Assembly: GCA_910577105.1 (NCBI GenBank) | Contig: CAJTMB010000055.1 | Coordinates: 1-9,467, forward strand | DNA: 9,467 nt | Reading direction: 5' to 3' | From: an uncultured Lachnospiraceae bacterium | GTDB taxonomy: Bacteria > Bacillota > Clostridia > Lachnospirales > Lachnospiraceae | Shown: piece after piece, positions 1-4,991 of the stretch | Numbering within the stretch: the first letter of the stretch is position 1 | How the letters are laid out: each line of letters begins with the position of its first letter | Position numbers and translations under genes: made by a program | The notes under the pieces: model-generated | What the model was told of the DNA's origin: nothing | Seen by the model: the letters and a program-made list of their open reading frames with translations, nothing else | Database searches by the model: none

Positions 1-6
1 TTCCAT
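1..6 (-). CDS. Possible divergent gene, first two codons only
   Basis: On the minus strand an ATG (complement of 4-6) followed by GAA runs off the left edge. It is preceded at a good distance by the purine-rich stretch GAGAGG (complement of 15-20), about 8 bases from the ATG, with a second GAGAGGA-like stretch further upstream. This is what the start of a divergently transcribed gene would look like. Nothing can be said about its product, because only two codons are present. The call rests only on the ribosome-binding site and start codon. Confidence 0.35.
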
Positions 7-35
7 ATTTTTTTCCTCTCTTTCCTCTCTGAAAA

Positions 36-51
36 GTTCGAACGTTCGAAC
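36..51. promoter_or_regulatory. Perfect 16-bp palindrome, candidate operator
   Basis: GTTCGAAC occurs twice in direct succession, and because each unit is itself palindromic the whole 16 bases form one perfect palindrome. It lies 30 bases upstream of the putative minus-strand start and about 85 bases upstream of the nrdR -35 box. It has no T-tract, so it is not a terminator. The most likely role is a protein-binding site controlling the divergent gene. It contains GAAC and GTTC halves like the Gram-positive SOS box, but without that box's four-base spacer. Confidence 0.45.
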
Positions 52-136
52 CGTTATTGTGGGGCTTTGTATGTCCCTTTCCTTATCACACTTTAATTGT
101 AAACTTTTCAATGTGGAAACTTAACGTCGAAAAAAG

Positions 137-165
137 TTGACATAATTTTGTTGATGCCATATAAT
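137..165 (+). promoter_or_regulatory. Sigma-A promoter of nrdR
   Basis: A perfect -35 hexamer TTGACA (137-142) and a perfect -10 hexamer TATAAT (160-165) are separated by exactly 17 bases. Transcription would start near 172, giving a leader of about 44 bases before nrdR. This is the strongest promoter by consensus in the window. Confidence 0.9.
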
Positions 166-201
166 AGACGAAAGAGGCAGGGATTTCCTGCCAAAGAGTA
201 C

Positions 202-207
202 AGGGGG
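202..207 (+). promoter_or_regulatory. Ribosome-binding site deciding the nrdR start
   Basis: AGGGGG lies 8 bases before ATG 216 but only 2 bases before the in-frame GTG at 210. The spacing selects ATG 216, which also gives the N-terminus (MKCPFC) expected of NrdR. Confidence 0.75.
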
Positions 208-215
208 TAGTGAGC

Positions 216-671
216 ATGAAATGTCCGTTTTGCGGTCATGAAAATACGAGGGTCATTGATTCGAGACCGGCGGAGGACCACAATTCCATCAGGAGAAGGC
301 GTGTCTGTGATGAGTGTGACAAGCGCTTTACCACATATGAGAAGATTGAGACGATTCCCGTTATTATCATGAAAAAAGACAATAACAGGGAGACCTATGA
401 CAGGGGAAAACTCGAAGCCGGCATTTTAAGGGCATGTCATAAACGTCCGGTGAGTGCAGGCCAGATTATGCATCTTGTGAATGAAGTGGAAACAGAAGTC
501 TTTAATATGGAAGAAAAAGAAATTCCCAGTCAGGTCATCGGAGAACTTGTGATGAACAAATTAATGAGTCTGGATGCGGTTGCTTATGTCCGTTTTGCTT
601 CTGTCTACCGTGAATTTAAAGATATCAATACATTTATGGATGAATTAATGAATGTTTTAAAAGAAAAGTAG
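216..671 (+). CDS. nrdR: Transcriptional repressor NrdR
   Basis: NrdR is the zinc- and nucleotide-binding repressor that senses ATP/dATP and shuts down ribonucleotide reductase genes; no nrd gene is in this window, so its targets are elsewhere. The 151-residue product has the usual family length. The N-terminal zinc ribbon is seen as C3-x2-C6 and C31-x2-C34, with the basic segment RRRR (26-29) and the RFTTYE sequence (37-42). An ATP-cone domain follows at about residues 49-139 (KKDNNRETYDRGKLEAGI near its start). ATG 216 was chosen over the in-frame GTG at 210 from ribosome-binding-site spacing and the MKCPFC start. It appears monocistronic, with a consensus promoter upstream and a hairpin terminator directly downstream. 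Confidence 0.96.
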   Translation: MKCPFCGHENTRVIDSRPAEDHNSIRRRRVCDECDKRFTTYEKIETIPVIIMKKDNNRETYDRGKLEAGILRACHKRPVSAGQIMHLVNEVETEVFNMEEKEIPSQVIGELVMNKLMSLDAVAYVRFASVYREFKDINTFMDELMNVLKEK

Positions 672-684
672 CCCAAATTTTTTT

Positions 685-713
685 CAGCATGTGTTTTACA
701 CATGCTGTTTTTT
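685..713 (+). terminator. Rho-independent terminator after nrdR
   Basis: The arms CAGCATGTG (685-693) and CACATGCTG (699-707) pair perfectly around a TTTTA loop and are followed by six T residues (708-713). It begins 14 bases after the nrdR stop codon. The loop and right side overlap the candidate promoter of the following operon. Confidence 0.88.
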
Positions 714-723
714 GTGGTATAAA
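695..723 (+). promoter_or_regulatory. Candidate promoter of the yqeG-aro operon
   Basis: TTTACA (695-700, 5 of 6 consensus) and TATAAA (718-723, 5 of 6) are spaced by exactly 17 bases. The -35 hexamer lies in the loop and right arm of the nrdR terminator. The start would fall near 730, about 22 bases before the YqeG start. No other promoter-like pair is seen between nrdR and yqeG. Confidence 0.6.
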
Positions 724-751
724 AGAAACAGAAAAACAGAGAGGAACAATT

Positions 752-1249
752 ATGTTTGAGAGATTTTATCCCCACCATGAGGTGGATTCCGCTTACGGCA
801 TAGACTACGAGGAATTGTATCAGTCGGGCTTTAGAGGCGTTATTTTTGATATTGACAATACACTGGTTCCCCATGGAGCGCCTGCTGACGAGAGGGCGGC
901 AGAATTGTTTGCACGCCTGAAAAATGCAGGATTCCGTGTTATGCTGTTGTCAAACAATAAGGAACCCCGGGTAAAAATGTTTAATGATGTGGTGAAAGTG
1001 GACTATATTTTTAAAGCGGGCAAACCTAAAGCTGCCGGTTACCAAAGGGCAATGACACTTATGGGAACGAAGCCGGAAAGCACCATGTTTGTGGGAGACC
1101 AGCTTTTTACGGATATCTGGGGGGCAAAAAAAGCAGGGATTGAAACCTGGCTGGTAAAGCCAATCCACCCGAAGGAAGAGATACAGATTGTATTGAAGAG
1201 GTATCTGGAAAAAATTGTTTTGTATTTTTATCACAGAAGAAAGGCATGA
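752..1249 (+). CDS. yqeG: YqeG-family HAD-IIIA phosphatase
   Basis: This is a cytoplasmic HAD-superfamily phosphatase of the YqeG type, a family related to phosphatidylglycerophosphate phosphatases; its physiological substrate in bacteria is not certain from sequence. The 165-residue product carries all HAD motifs: DIDNT with nucleophile D33 and acid D35, motif II S67 in LLSNN, motif III K91 in GKPK, and motif IV D116 and D121 in VGDQLFTDIWGAKKAG. No cap-domain insertion is visible, as expected for subclass III. ATG 752 was chosen because AGAGGA lies 6 bases upstream; an upstream in-frame extension to 689 would run through the nrdR terminator. Its stop overlaps the earliest possible aroE start (ATGA). 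The yqeG-aroE neighbourhood resembles that of Bacillus. Confidence 0.9.
   Translation: MFERFYPHHEVDSAYGIDYEELYQSGFRGVIFDIDNTLVPHGAPADERAAELFARLKNAGFRVMLLSNNKEPRVKMFNDVVKVDYIFKAGKPKAAGYQRAMTLMGTKPESTMFVGDQLFTDIWGAKKAGIETWLVKPIHPKEEIQIVLKRYLEKIVLYFYHRRKA
1238..1244 (+). promoter_or_regulatory. Ribosome-binding site deciding the aroE start
   Basis: AGAAAGG ends 1 base before ATG 1246 and 7 bases before the in-frame ATG 1252. The spacing favours 1252, although 1246 would give a classical ATGA overlap with yqeG. Confidence 0.6.
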
Positions 1250-1251
1250 TT

Positions 1252-2109
1252 ATGACGGTTAACGGACAGACAAAGACATGCGGGCTGATAGGAAATCCGG
1301 TGGAGCATACGCTTTCCCCCGTCATTCACAATATGCTGGCAAAGATGACGGGAAAAAACCTGATATACGTACCTTTCCTGGTGGAAGGGGAAAATCTTGC
1401 GGATGCGGTAAAAGGCGCTGCCGCACTCGGTATCAGGGGACTGAATGTTACGGTTCCTTATAAAGAAAGGATTATTCCTTTTTTGAAGGATGTGGACGCG
1501 CTGGCGCAAAAAATCGGTGCGGTAAACACATTGGTGCAGGAGGCGGGCGGGTTTAAAGGATATAATACGGATATGCCGGGACTTTACCGTGCCATGTTAA
1601 GTGACGGCGTTTCCGTGGACGGCGAAGATGTGATAATTTTAGGGGCAGGCGGCGTGGCAAGGGCCGTGGCGGTCATGCTTTCCGAAAAAGCAGGAAGGAT
1701 ATTTGTTTTAAACAGGACAGGGGAGAAAGCGATGGCCATCGCTGAGGAAGTGAACGGATATGCAGGCAGGCAGGTGGCAAAAGCCATGCCGCTGTCTGCG
1801 TGGAAGGAACTGCCGGATGGAAAGTATCTTGCCGTGCAGGCAACGAGCGTGGGGATGCATCCCTGTATAGACGACGTACTGATTGCGGATACTGATTTTT
1901 ATCAACGAATTCATACCGGATACGATTTGATATATAATCCTTTTGAAACGCTGTTTATGAAGCTGGTAAAAAAAGAGGGCGGACAGGCCTTTAACGGATT
2001 AAAGATGCTTTTATATCAAGGCATTATTGCCTATGAACTGTGGAACGGGCTTTCCGTGTCAGGAGAGCAGGCGGACAGGATATACGAGAGATTAAGGGAA
2101 AGCTTATGA
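1252..2109 (+). CDS. aroE: Shikimate dehydrogenase AroE
   Basis: AroE reduces 3-dehydroshikimate to shikimate with NADPH, step four of the shikimate pathway leading to chorismate. Counting from ATG 1252 the protein has 285 residues. The N-terminal substrate domain shows the shikimate-binding loop HTLSP (T20 and S22; many family members have Ser at the first position), NVTVPYKE with catalytic K71, GAVNT with N92 and NTD with D107. The NADP domain has GAGGVA (131-136) and the NRT sequence (154-156) that typically contacts the NADP phosphate. ATSVGM, DLIYNP and the Q of GLKMLLYQG complete the family pattern. It sits between yqeG and aroK; its stop overlaps the aroK start as ATGA, indicating translational coupling. 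ATG 1246 (two residues longer) remains an alternative start. Confidence 0.95.
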   Translation: MTVNGQTKTCGLIGNPVEHTLSPVIHNMLAKMTGKNLIYVPFLVEGENLADAVKGAAALGIRGLNVTVPYKERIIPFLKDVDALAQKIGAVNTLVQEAGGFKGYNTDMPGLYRAMLSDGVSVDGEDVIILGAGGVARAVAVMLSEKAGRIFVLNRTGEKAMAIAEEVNGYAGRQVAKAMPLSAWKELPDGKYLAVQATSVGMHPCIDDVLIADTDFYQRIHTGYDLIYNPFETLFMKLVKKEGGQAFNGLKMLLYQGIIAYELWNGLSVSGEQADRIYERLRESL

Positions 2110-2660
2110 GTAATGTGATTTTGATAGGTTTTATGGGAAGCGGCAAGACCACAGTGGGGCTTCGGCTTTCCTACAGATTAAAAAGGGTCGTGGAGGACAC
2201 GGACAAACTGATTGAAAAAAAGGAAAATAAAAGCATCAGCGAAATTTTCAGTACTAACGGCGAAGATGCATTCAGAAAAATGGAAACAGACTGTTTAAGG
2301 GAACTGCTTTCTTTCAAACAGGAAAGGATTATTTCCACGGGAGGCGGTCTTCCCATACGAAGGGAGAACCATGCGCTGCTCAGAAAGCTGGGTACGGTGG
2401 TTTATCTGCAGATATCTCCTGCGTGTGTCTGGGAGCGGTTAAAAAATGACACCCAAAGGCCCCTGCTGCAGTGTGAAAATCCATTGCATAAGATTCAGGA
2501 ACTGCTTTCGGAGAGAGTATCCTTTTATGAGGAAGCGGCAGACATTGTGATTGATGTGGACGGAAAAAATATGGAACAGGTACTTGCCGAAATTACGGAA
2601 AAGCTGGAGGCATGCGGCTGCATAGAGGGAGGAACGGAAAATGAAGATTTTAGTGATTAA
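2106..2660 (+). CDS. aroK: Shikimate kinase AroK
   Basis: AroK phosphorylates shikimate at the 3-hydroxyl with ATP, step five of the pathway. The 184-residue protein is slightly longer than typical stand-alone kinases (about 170). It has a P-loop GSGKTT (11-16), D31 and D33 of the DTD motif that binds magnesium and substrate, R57 in EDAFRKME, the substrate loop GGG (79-81), R118 of the lid (TQRPLL) and R137 in SERVSFYEEAA. ATG 2106 overlaps the aroE stop as ATGA and has AAGGGA at proper distance; the in-frame extension upstream lies inside aroE and is rejected. Its 3' end overlaps aroQ by 20 bases, so the last residues are encoded in sequence shared with the next gene. Confidence 0.95.
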   Translation: MSNVILIGFMGSGKTTVGLRLSYRLKRVVEDTDKLIEKKENKSISEIFSTNGEDAFRKMETDCLRELLSFKQERIISTGGGLPIRRENHALLRKLGTVVYLQISPACVWERLKNDTQRPLLQCENPLHKIQELLSERVSFYEEAADIVIDVDGKNMEQVLAEITEKLEACGCIEGGTENEDFSD

Positions 2661-3081
2661 CGGCCCCAACCTGAATTTTTTGGGAATCCGGGAAAAAAAA
2701 ATTTACGGAAATGAAGATTATGACTGTTTGCTGCAGATGATAGCAAAAAAAGGAGAGGAGACAGGCAGCGTCATTGTAGTTTTCCAGAGCAACCATGAGG
2801 GTGCCATCATAGACAGGATACAGGATGCCTATTTTGATAAAACGGAAGGCATAGTCATCAATCCCGGGGCATTTACCCATTACAGTTATGCCATTCACGA
2901 TGCTCTTGCAAGCGTAAGCATGCCAAAGGTGGAAATACATATTTCCGATATTACGGCAAGGGAAGAGTTCAGGAAGATTTCGGTTACCAGACCTGCCTGT
3001 GACGACCAGATATACGGAAAAGGGCTGGAAGGGTACCTTCTTGCCATTGACAGGGTGATAAAGCTGGCCGAAAGAATTTGA
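2641..3081 (+). CDS. aroQ: Type II 3-dehydroquinate dehydratase AroQ
   Basis: AroQ converts 3-dehydroquinate to 3-dehydroshikimate, the substrate of AroE, completing three consecutive pathway steps in this operon. The 146-residue length fits the dodecameric type II class. Visible signatures are NGPNLNFLG at the N-terminus, the active-site loop R17 and Y22 (IREKKIYG), FQSNHEGAIID (48-58), NPGAFTHYS with N74 and general acid H80, EIHISD with H100, and R111. The C-terminal GKGLEGYLLAID is also typical. A strong site GGGAGGA (2627-2633) lies 7 bases upstream, inside the end of aroK. No hairpin follows; efp begins 78 bases later with its own likely promoter, so readthrough into efp is possible. 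Confidence 0.96.
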   Translation: MKILVINGPNLNFLGIREKKIYGNEDYDCLLQMIAKKGEETGSVIVVFQSNHEGAIIDRIQDAYFDKTEGIVINPGAFTHYSYAIHDALASVSMPKVEIHISDITAREEFRKISVTRPACDDQIYGKGLEGYLLAIDRVIKLAERI

Positions 3082-3089
3082 AAAAAGAG

Positions 3090-3118
3090 TTGAAAAATAG
3101 GACATCTTAGTATACACT
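3090..3118 (+). promoter_or_regulatory. Candidate efp promoter
   Basis: TTGAAA (3090-3095) and TACACT (3113-3118) are 17 bases apart, just after the aroQ stop. A closely following TATAAA (3118-3123) is an alternative -10, but its spacing to any -35 is poor. The predicted start is near 3125, leaving a leader of about 35 bases. Confidence 0.5.
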
Positions 3119-3159
3119 ATAAAATGAATTAAAACGTGACAATTTTAGGAGGATTTTTT

Positions 3160-3717
3160 ATGATTTCTGCAGGAGATTTCAGAAATGGTATTACGATTGA
3201 ATTAGATAATAATATTTACCAGATTATTGAGTTCCAACATGTAAAGCCGGGAAAAGGCGCTGCATTTGTAAGAACCAAACTGAAAAATATTAAGAGTGGC
3301 GGTGTGGTTGAGAAAACGTTCAGACCTACCGAAAAATGCCCTCAGGCACGTATTGACAGAAAAGATATGCAGTATTTATATTCTGACGGTGATTTGTTTA
3401 ATTTCATGGATGTTGAAACTTATGAGCAGATTGCGTTAAACAGTGAGACTATCGGTGACGCGCTCAAGTTTGTCAAAGAAAATGAAATGTGCAAGGTTTG
3501 CTCCCATAACGGTAATGTGTTTGCAGTAGAGCCTCCTTTATTTGTAGAACTGGAGATTACGGAGACAGAGCCGGGCTTTAAAGGGGATACCGCAACAGGT
3601 GCAACCAAGCCGGCAACTGTTGAAACAGGCGCGCTTGTGTATGTTCCCCTGTTTGTCAATCAGGGAGATAAGATAAAGATTGACACCAGAAGCGGGGAAT
3701 ACCTGTCCAGAGTATAA
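3160..3717 (+). CDS. efp: Translation elongation factor P
   Basis: EF-P binds between the P and E sites of stalled ribosomes and promotes peptide-bond formation at polyproline stretches. The 185-residue protein has the standard three-domain length. The N-terminal KOW-like domain has VKPGKGAAF with K32 at the loop tip; this residue is the modified one in the family (5-aminopentanolyl-lysine in Bacillus). The C-terminal OB domain ends in the EF-P signature region, ending DTRSGEYLSRV. Start ATG 3160 has AGGAGGA (3147-3153) 6 bases upstream. An in-frame extension to 3136 would place the ribosome-binding site inside the coding region and is rejected. In Bacillus an Xaa-Pro aminopeptidase gene (pepP) sits between aroQ and efp; here it is absent. 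No EF-P modification gene is visible in the window. Confidence 0.97.
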   Translation: MISAGDFRNGITIELDNNIYQIIEFQHVKPGKGAAFVRTKLKNIKSGGVVEKTFRPTEKCPQARIDRKDMQYLYSDGDLFNFMDVETYEQIALNSETIGDALKFVKENEMCKVCSHNGNVFAVEPPLFVELEITETEPGFKGDTATGATKPATVETGALVYVPLFVNQGDKIKIDTRSGEYLSRV

Positions 3718-3746
3718 GCAGTCTTTTCCATCATCCATAAGCCATT

Positions 3747-3777
3747 AAGACAATAGATGTTATCTATTGTCTTTTTT
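3747..3777 (+). terminator. Strong Rho-independent terminator after efp
   Basis: AAGACAATAGAT (3747-3758) pairs perfectly with ATCTATTGTCTT (3762-3773) around a three-base GTT loop, followed by a T-tract running to 3777. It separates efp from the following gene. Confidence 0.92.
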
Positions 3778-3818
3778 GTTTCCCATTATACAGCAATGGA
3801 AGGAAAAAGGAGAAAAAT

Positions 3819-4739
3819 ATGGATTTTAACGGTTTTATTGAAAAGACGCAAAACAGCATCCGCGATTTTCTGGGAGAGGGAGTCAAGGTACAGGTACGGG
3901 AAGTTACAAAAAATAACGGTATCATGCTGCATGGAATGGTTATTCTGAGGGATGGGGAAAATGTTTCTCCCACCATCTATCTCCAGCCGTTTTTTGAGGA
4001 ATATGAGAACGGAAAGTGTTTTAGCCGCATCATACAGGAAATTATCGGTTTATATGAAGAGAACAAAGTGAATGCAGACCTAAGTTTTGATTTTTTTCTT
4101 GATTACGAAAAGGTGAGGGGAAGGGTATTCCAAAAGATAGTCAATTACGAAAGTAATAGGAAGATGCTGGAGAATCTGCCGCATATCCGTTTTTTTGATT
4201 TGGCTGTCATCTGTTATTACGCATATATGAATGATTTTCTGGGGAAGGGCTCCATACTAATTGAAACCGGACATCTGGACAGGTGGGGGATTTCGCAGGA
4301 AACCCTGTTTGCAGATGCCGGAAATAATACCGTAAACAAGCTGGGAACGGAAATCATGGGGGTGGATGAGATGATAGTTGAAATGATGTCGGATAAACTG
4401 GAAGAAAATGACCTGAAACAGTTTTCCGATGCCATACAGAATGCCAAAAGAGAAGTTCCCATGTATATCATGACGGTACAAGGAAGGTATTTTGGGGCTG
4501 TATGCATGTATCATGATGAGTTTTTGCAAGCTTTTGCAAAAAAATGCAAGAGAAACTTTTTTATACTTCCAAGTTCCATTCATGAACTGATACTGATTCC
4601 GGACAGCGGAAGGGAAAGGCAGGAAGAGTTAAAAAAGATGGTGCAGGAAGTAAATGAAGGACATGTGGCCCCCGAAGAACGGCTATCTGACAATGTCTAT
4701 TATTTTGATATATTGCAAAACAAGATTTTACTGCTATAA
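3819..4739 (+). CDS. DUF5688-like protein of unknown function
   Basis: The 306-residue product resembles the uncharacterised DUF5688 family that I associate with Lachnospiraceae genomes; this is recognition by pattern, not a search result. No signal peptide or membrane segment is seen, so it is probably cytoplasmic. The N-terminal quarter reads as an alternating beta/helix region with HGMVILRDGENVSPTIYLQ. The centre holds HIRFFDLAVICYYAYM, and then an ILIETGHLDRWGISQETLF segment that is the most family-like part. The C-terminal part has YFGAVCMYHDEFLQAFAKK, FFILPSSIHELILIPDSG and the ending VYYFDILQNKILLL. AAAGGAG (3806-3812) lies 6 bases before ATG 3819. It follows the efp terminator, and no clear promoter of its own was found. 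Function unknown. Confidence 0.85.
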   Translation: MDFNGFIEKTQNSIRDFLGEGVKVQVREVTKNNGIMLHGMVILRDGENVSPTIYLQPFFEEYENGKCFSRIIQEIIGLYEENKVNADLSFDFFLDYEKVRGRVFQKIVNYESNRKMLENLPHIRFFDLAVICYYAYMNDFLGKGSILIETGHLDRWGISQETLFADAGNNTVNKLGTEIMGVDEMIVEMMSDKLEENDLKQFSDAIQNAKREVPMYIMTVQGRYFGAVCMYHDEFLQAFAKKCKRNFFILPSSIHELILIPDSGRERQEELKKMVQEVNEGHVAPEERLSDNVYYFDILQNKILLL

Positions 4740-4740
4740 T
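4713..4740 (+). promoter_or_regulatory. Distal candidate promoter P1 for tRNA-Arg
   Basis: TTGCAA (4713-4718), a 16-base spacer and TATAAT (4735-4740) preceded by TGC, which makes an extended -10 (TGCTATAAT). It overlaps the stop codon of the upstream gene. Transcripts starting near 4747 would contain the complete left arm of the inverted repeat that encloses the tRNA. Confidence 0.45.
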
Positions 4741-4776
4741 TTTTCAAAAATTTCCAAAAAATAAATCACAGATTAC

Positions 4777-4805
4777 TAGACAGAATGAACCTTTTATGAT
4801 ATTAT
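4777..4805 (+). promoter_or_regulatory. Proximal candidate promoter P2 for tRNA-Arg
   Basis: TAGACA (4777-4782, 5 of 6) and TATTAT (4800-4805, 5 of 6) are spaced by 17 bases. The predicted start near 4812 falls inside the left arm of the inverted repeat, about 26 bases before the mature tRNA. Confidence 0.6.
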
Positions 4806-4806
4806 A

Positions 4807-4821
4807 GTCAGAGTGATGTAA
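4807..4821 (+). repeat. Left arm of 15-bp inverted repeat around tRNA
   Basis: GTCAGAGTGATGTAA is the exact reverse complement of 4911-4925. It begins directly after the P2 -10 hexamer and ends 16 bases before the tRNA. Confidence 0.9.
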
Positions 4822-4837
4822 CAAATTTGTAATATTT

Positions 4838-4909
4838 GCAGCCGTAGTCTAATGGATAGAACGGAGGCCTCCGACGCCTTTAATGCAGGTTCGATTCCTG
4901 TCGGCTGCA
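4838..4909 (+). tRNA. tRNA-Arg(CCG)
   Basis: A complete 72-base cloverleaf can be folded. The acceptor arms GCAGCCG (4838-4844) and CGGCTGC (4902-4908) pair perfectly, with discriminator A4909. The D-arm is GTCT/GAAC with one C-A mismatch and a T-G pair, as loosely paired D-arms occur in related Arg tRNAs. The anticodon stem is GAGGC/GCCTT with loop CTCCGAC, giving anticodon CCG that reads the arginine codon CGG. The T-arm is GCAGG/CCTGT around TTCGATT. No CCA is encoded; the gene is followed by TTT, so CCA must be added after processing. It sits inside a perfect inverted repeat and probably shares a transcript with the SH3b gene downstream. Confidence 0.95.
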
Positions 4910-4910
4910 T

Positions 4911-4925
4911 TTACATCACTCTGAC
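4911..4925 (+). repeat. Right arm of 15-bp inverted repeat around tRNA
   Basis: TTACATCACTCTGAC pairs perfectly with 4807-4821 and begins one base after the tRNA discriminator. No T-tract follows, so it is not part of a classical terminator. It would lie in the 5' leader of the SH3b gene, 66 bases before its start. Confidence 0.9.
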
Positions 4926-4977
4926 AACTGGTCTGGGGCTGTTTTGGATACAACCGCGGACCTTATTCATATAAGAA

Positions 4978-4984
4978 GGAAAGG
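4978..4984 (+). promoter_or_regulatory. Ribosome-binding site deciding the SH3b start
   Basis: GGAAAGG lies 7 bases before GTG 4992. An in-frame TTG at 4944 has no comparable site, and the next in-frame ATG (5019) would cut into the cytoplasmic N-terminus. Confidence 0.6.
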
Positions 4985-4991
4985 TGACAGT

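Noticed and set aside
36..51. LexA/SOS box
   Set aside because: The GAAC and GTTC halves abut directly instead of being separated by four bases, so it does not fit the Gram-positive SOS consensus.
210..671. Longer nrdR starting at GTG 210
   Set aside because: The ribosome-binding site would be only 2 bases away, and NrdR proteins begin at the MKCPFC/MRCPFC zinc ribbon.
689..751. Upstream in-frame extension of YqeG
   Set aside because: It would start inside the nrdR terminator and pass through the promoter; family proteins begin near the MFERFYP region, which has a good ribosome-binding site.
2650..3117. Long minus-strand open frame opposite aroQ
   Set aside because: It is fully antisense to a clearly identified enzyme gene, and its translation resembles no protein family.
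4738..4752. Hairpin terminator after the DUF5688-like gene
   Set aside because: The possible stem consists only of A-T pairs around one base and has no following T-tract.
4944..4991. TTG start for the SH3b gene
   Set aside because: There is no ribosome-binding site before TTG 4944, while GGAAAGG sits 7 bases before GTG 4992.
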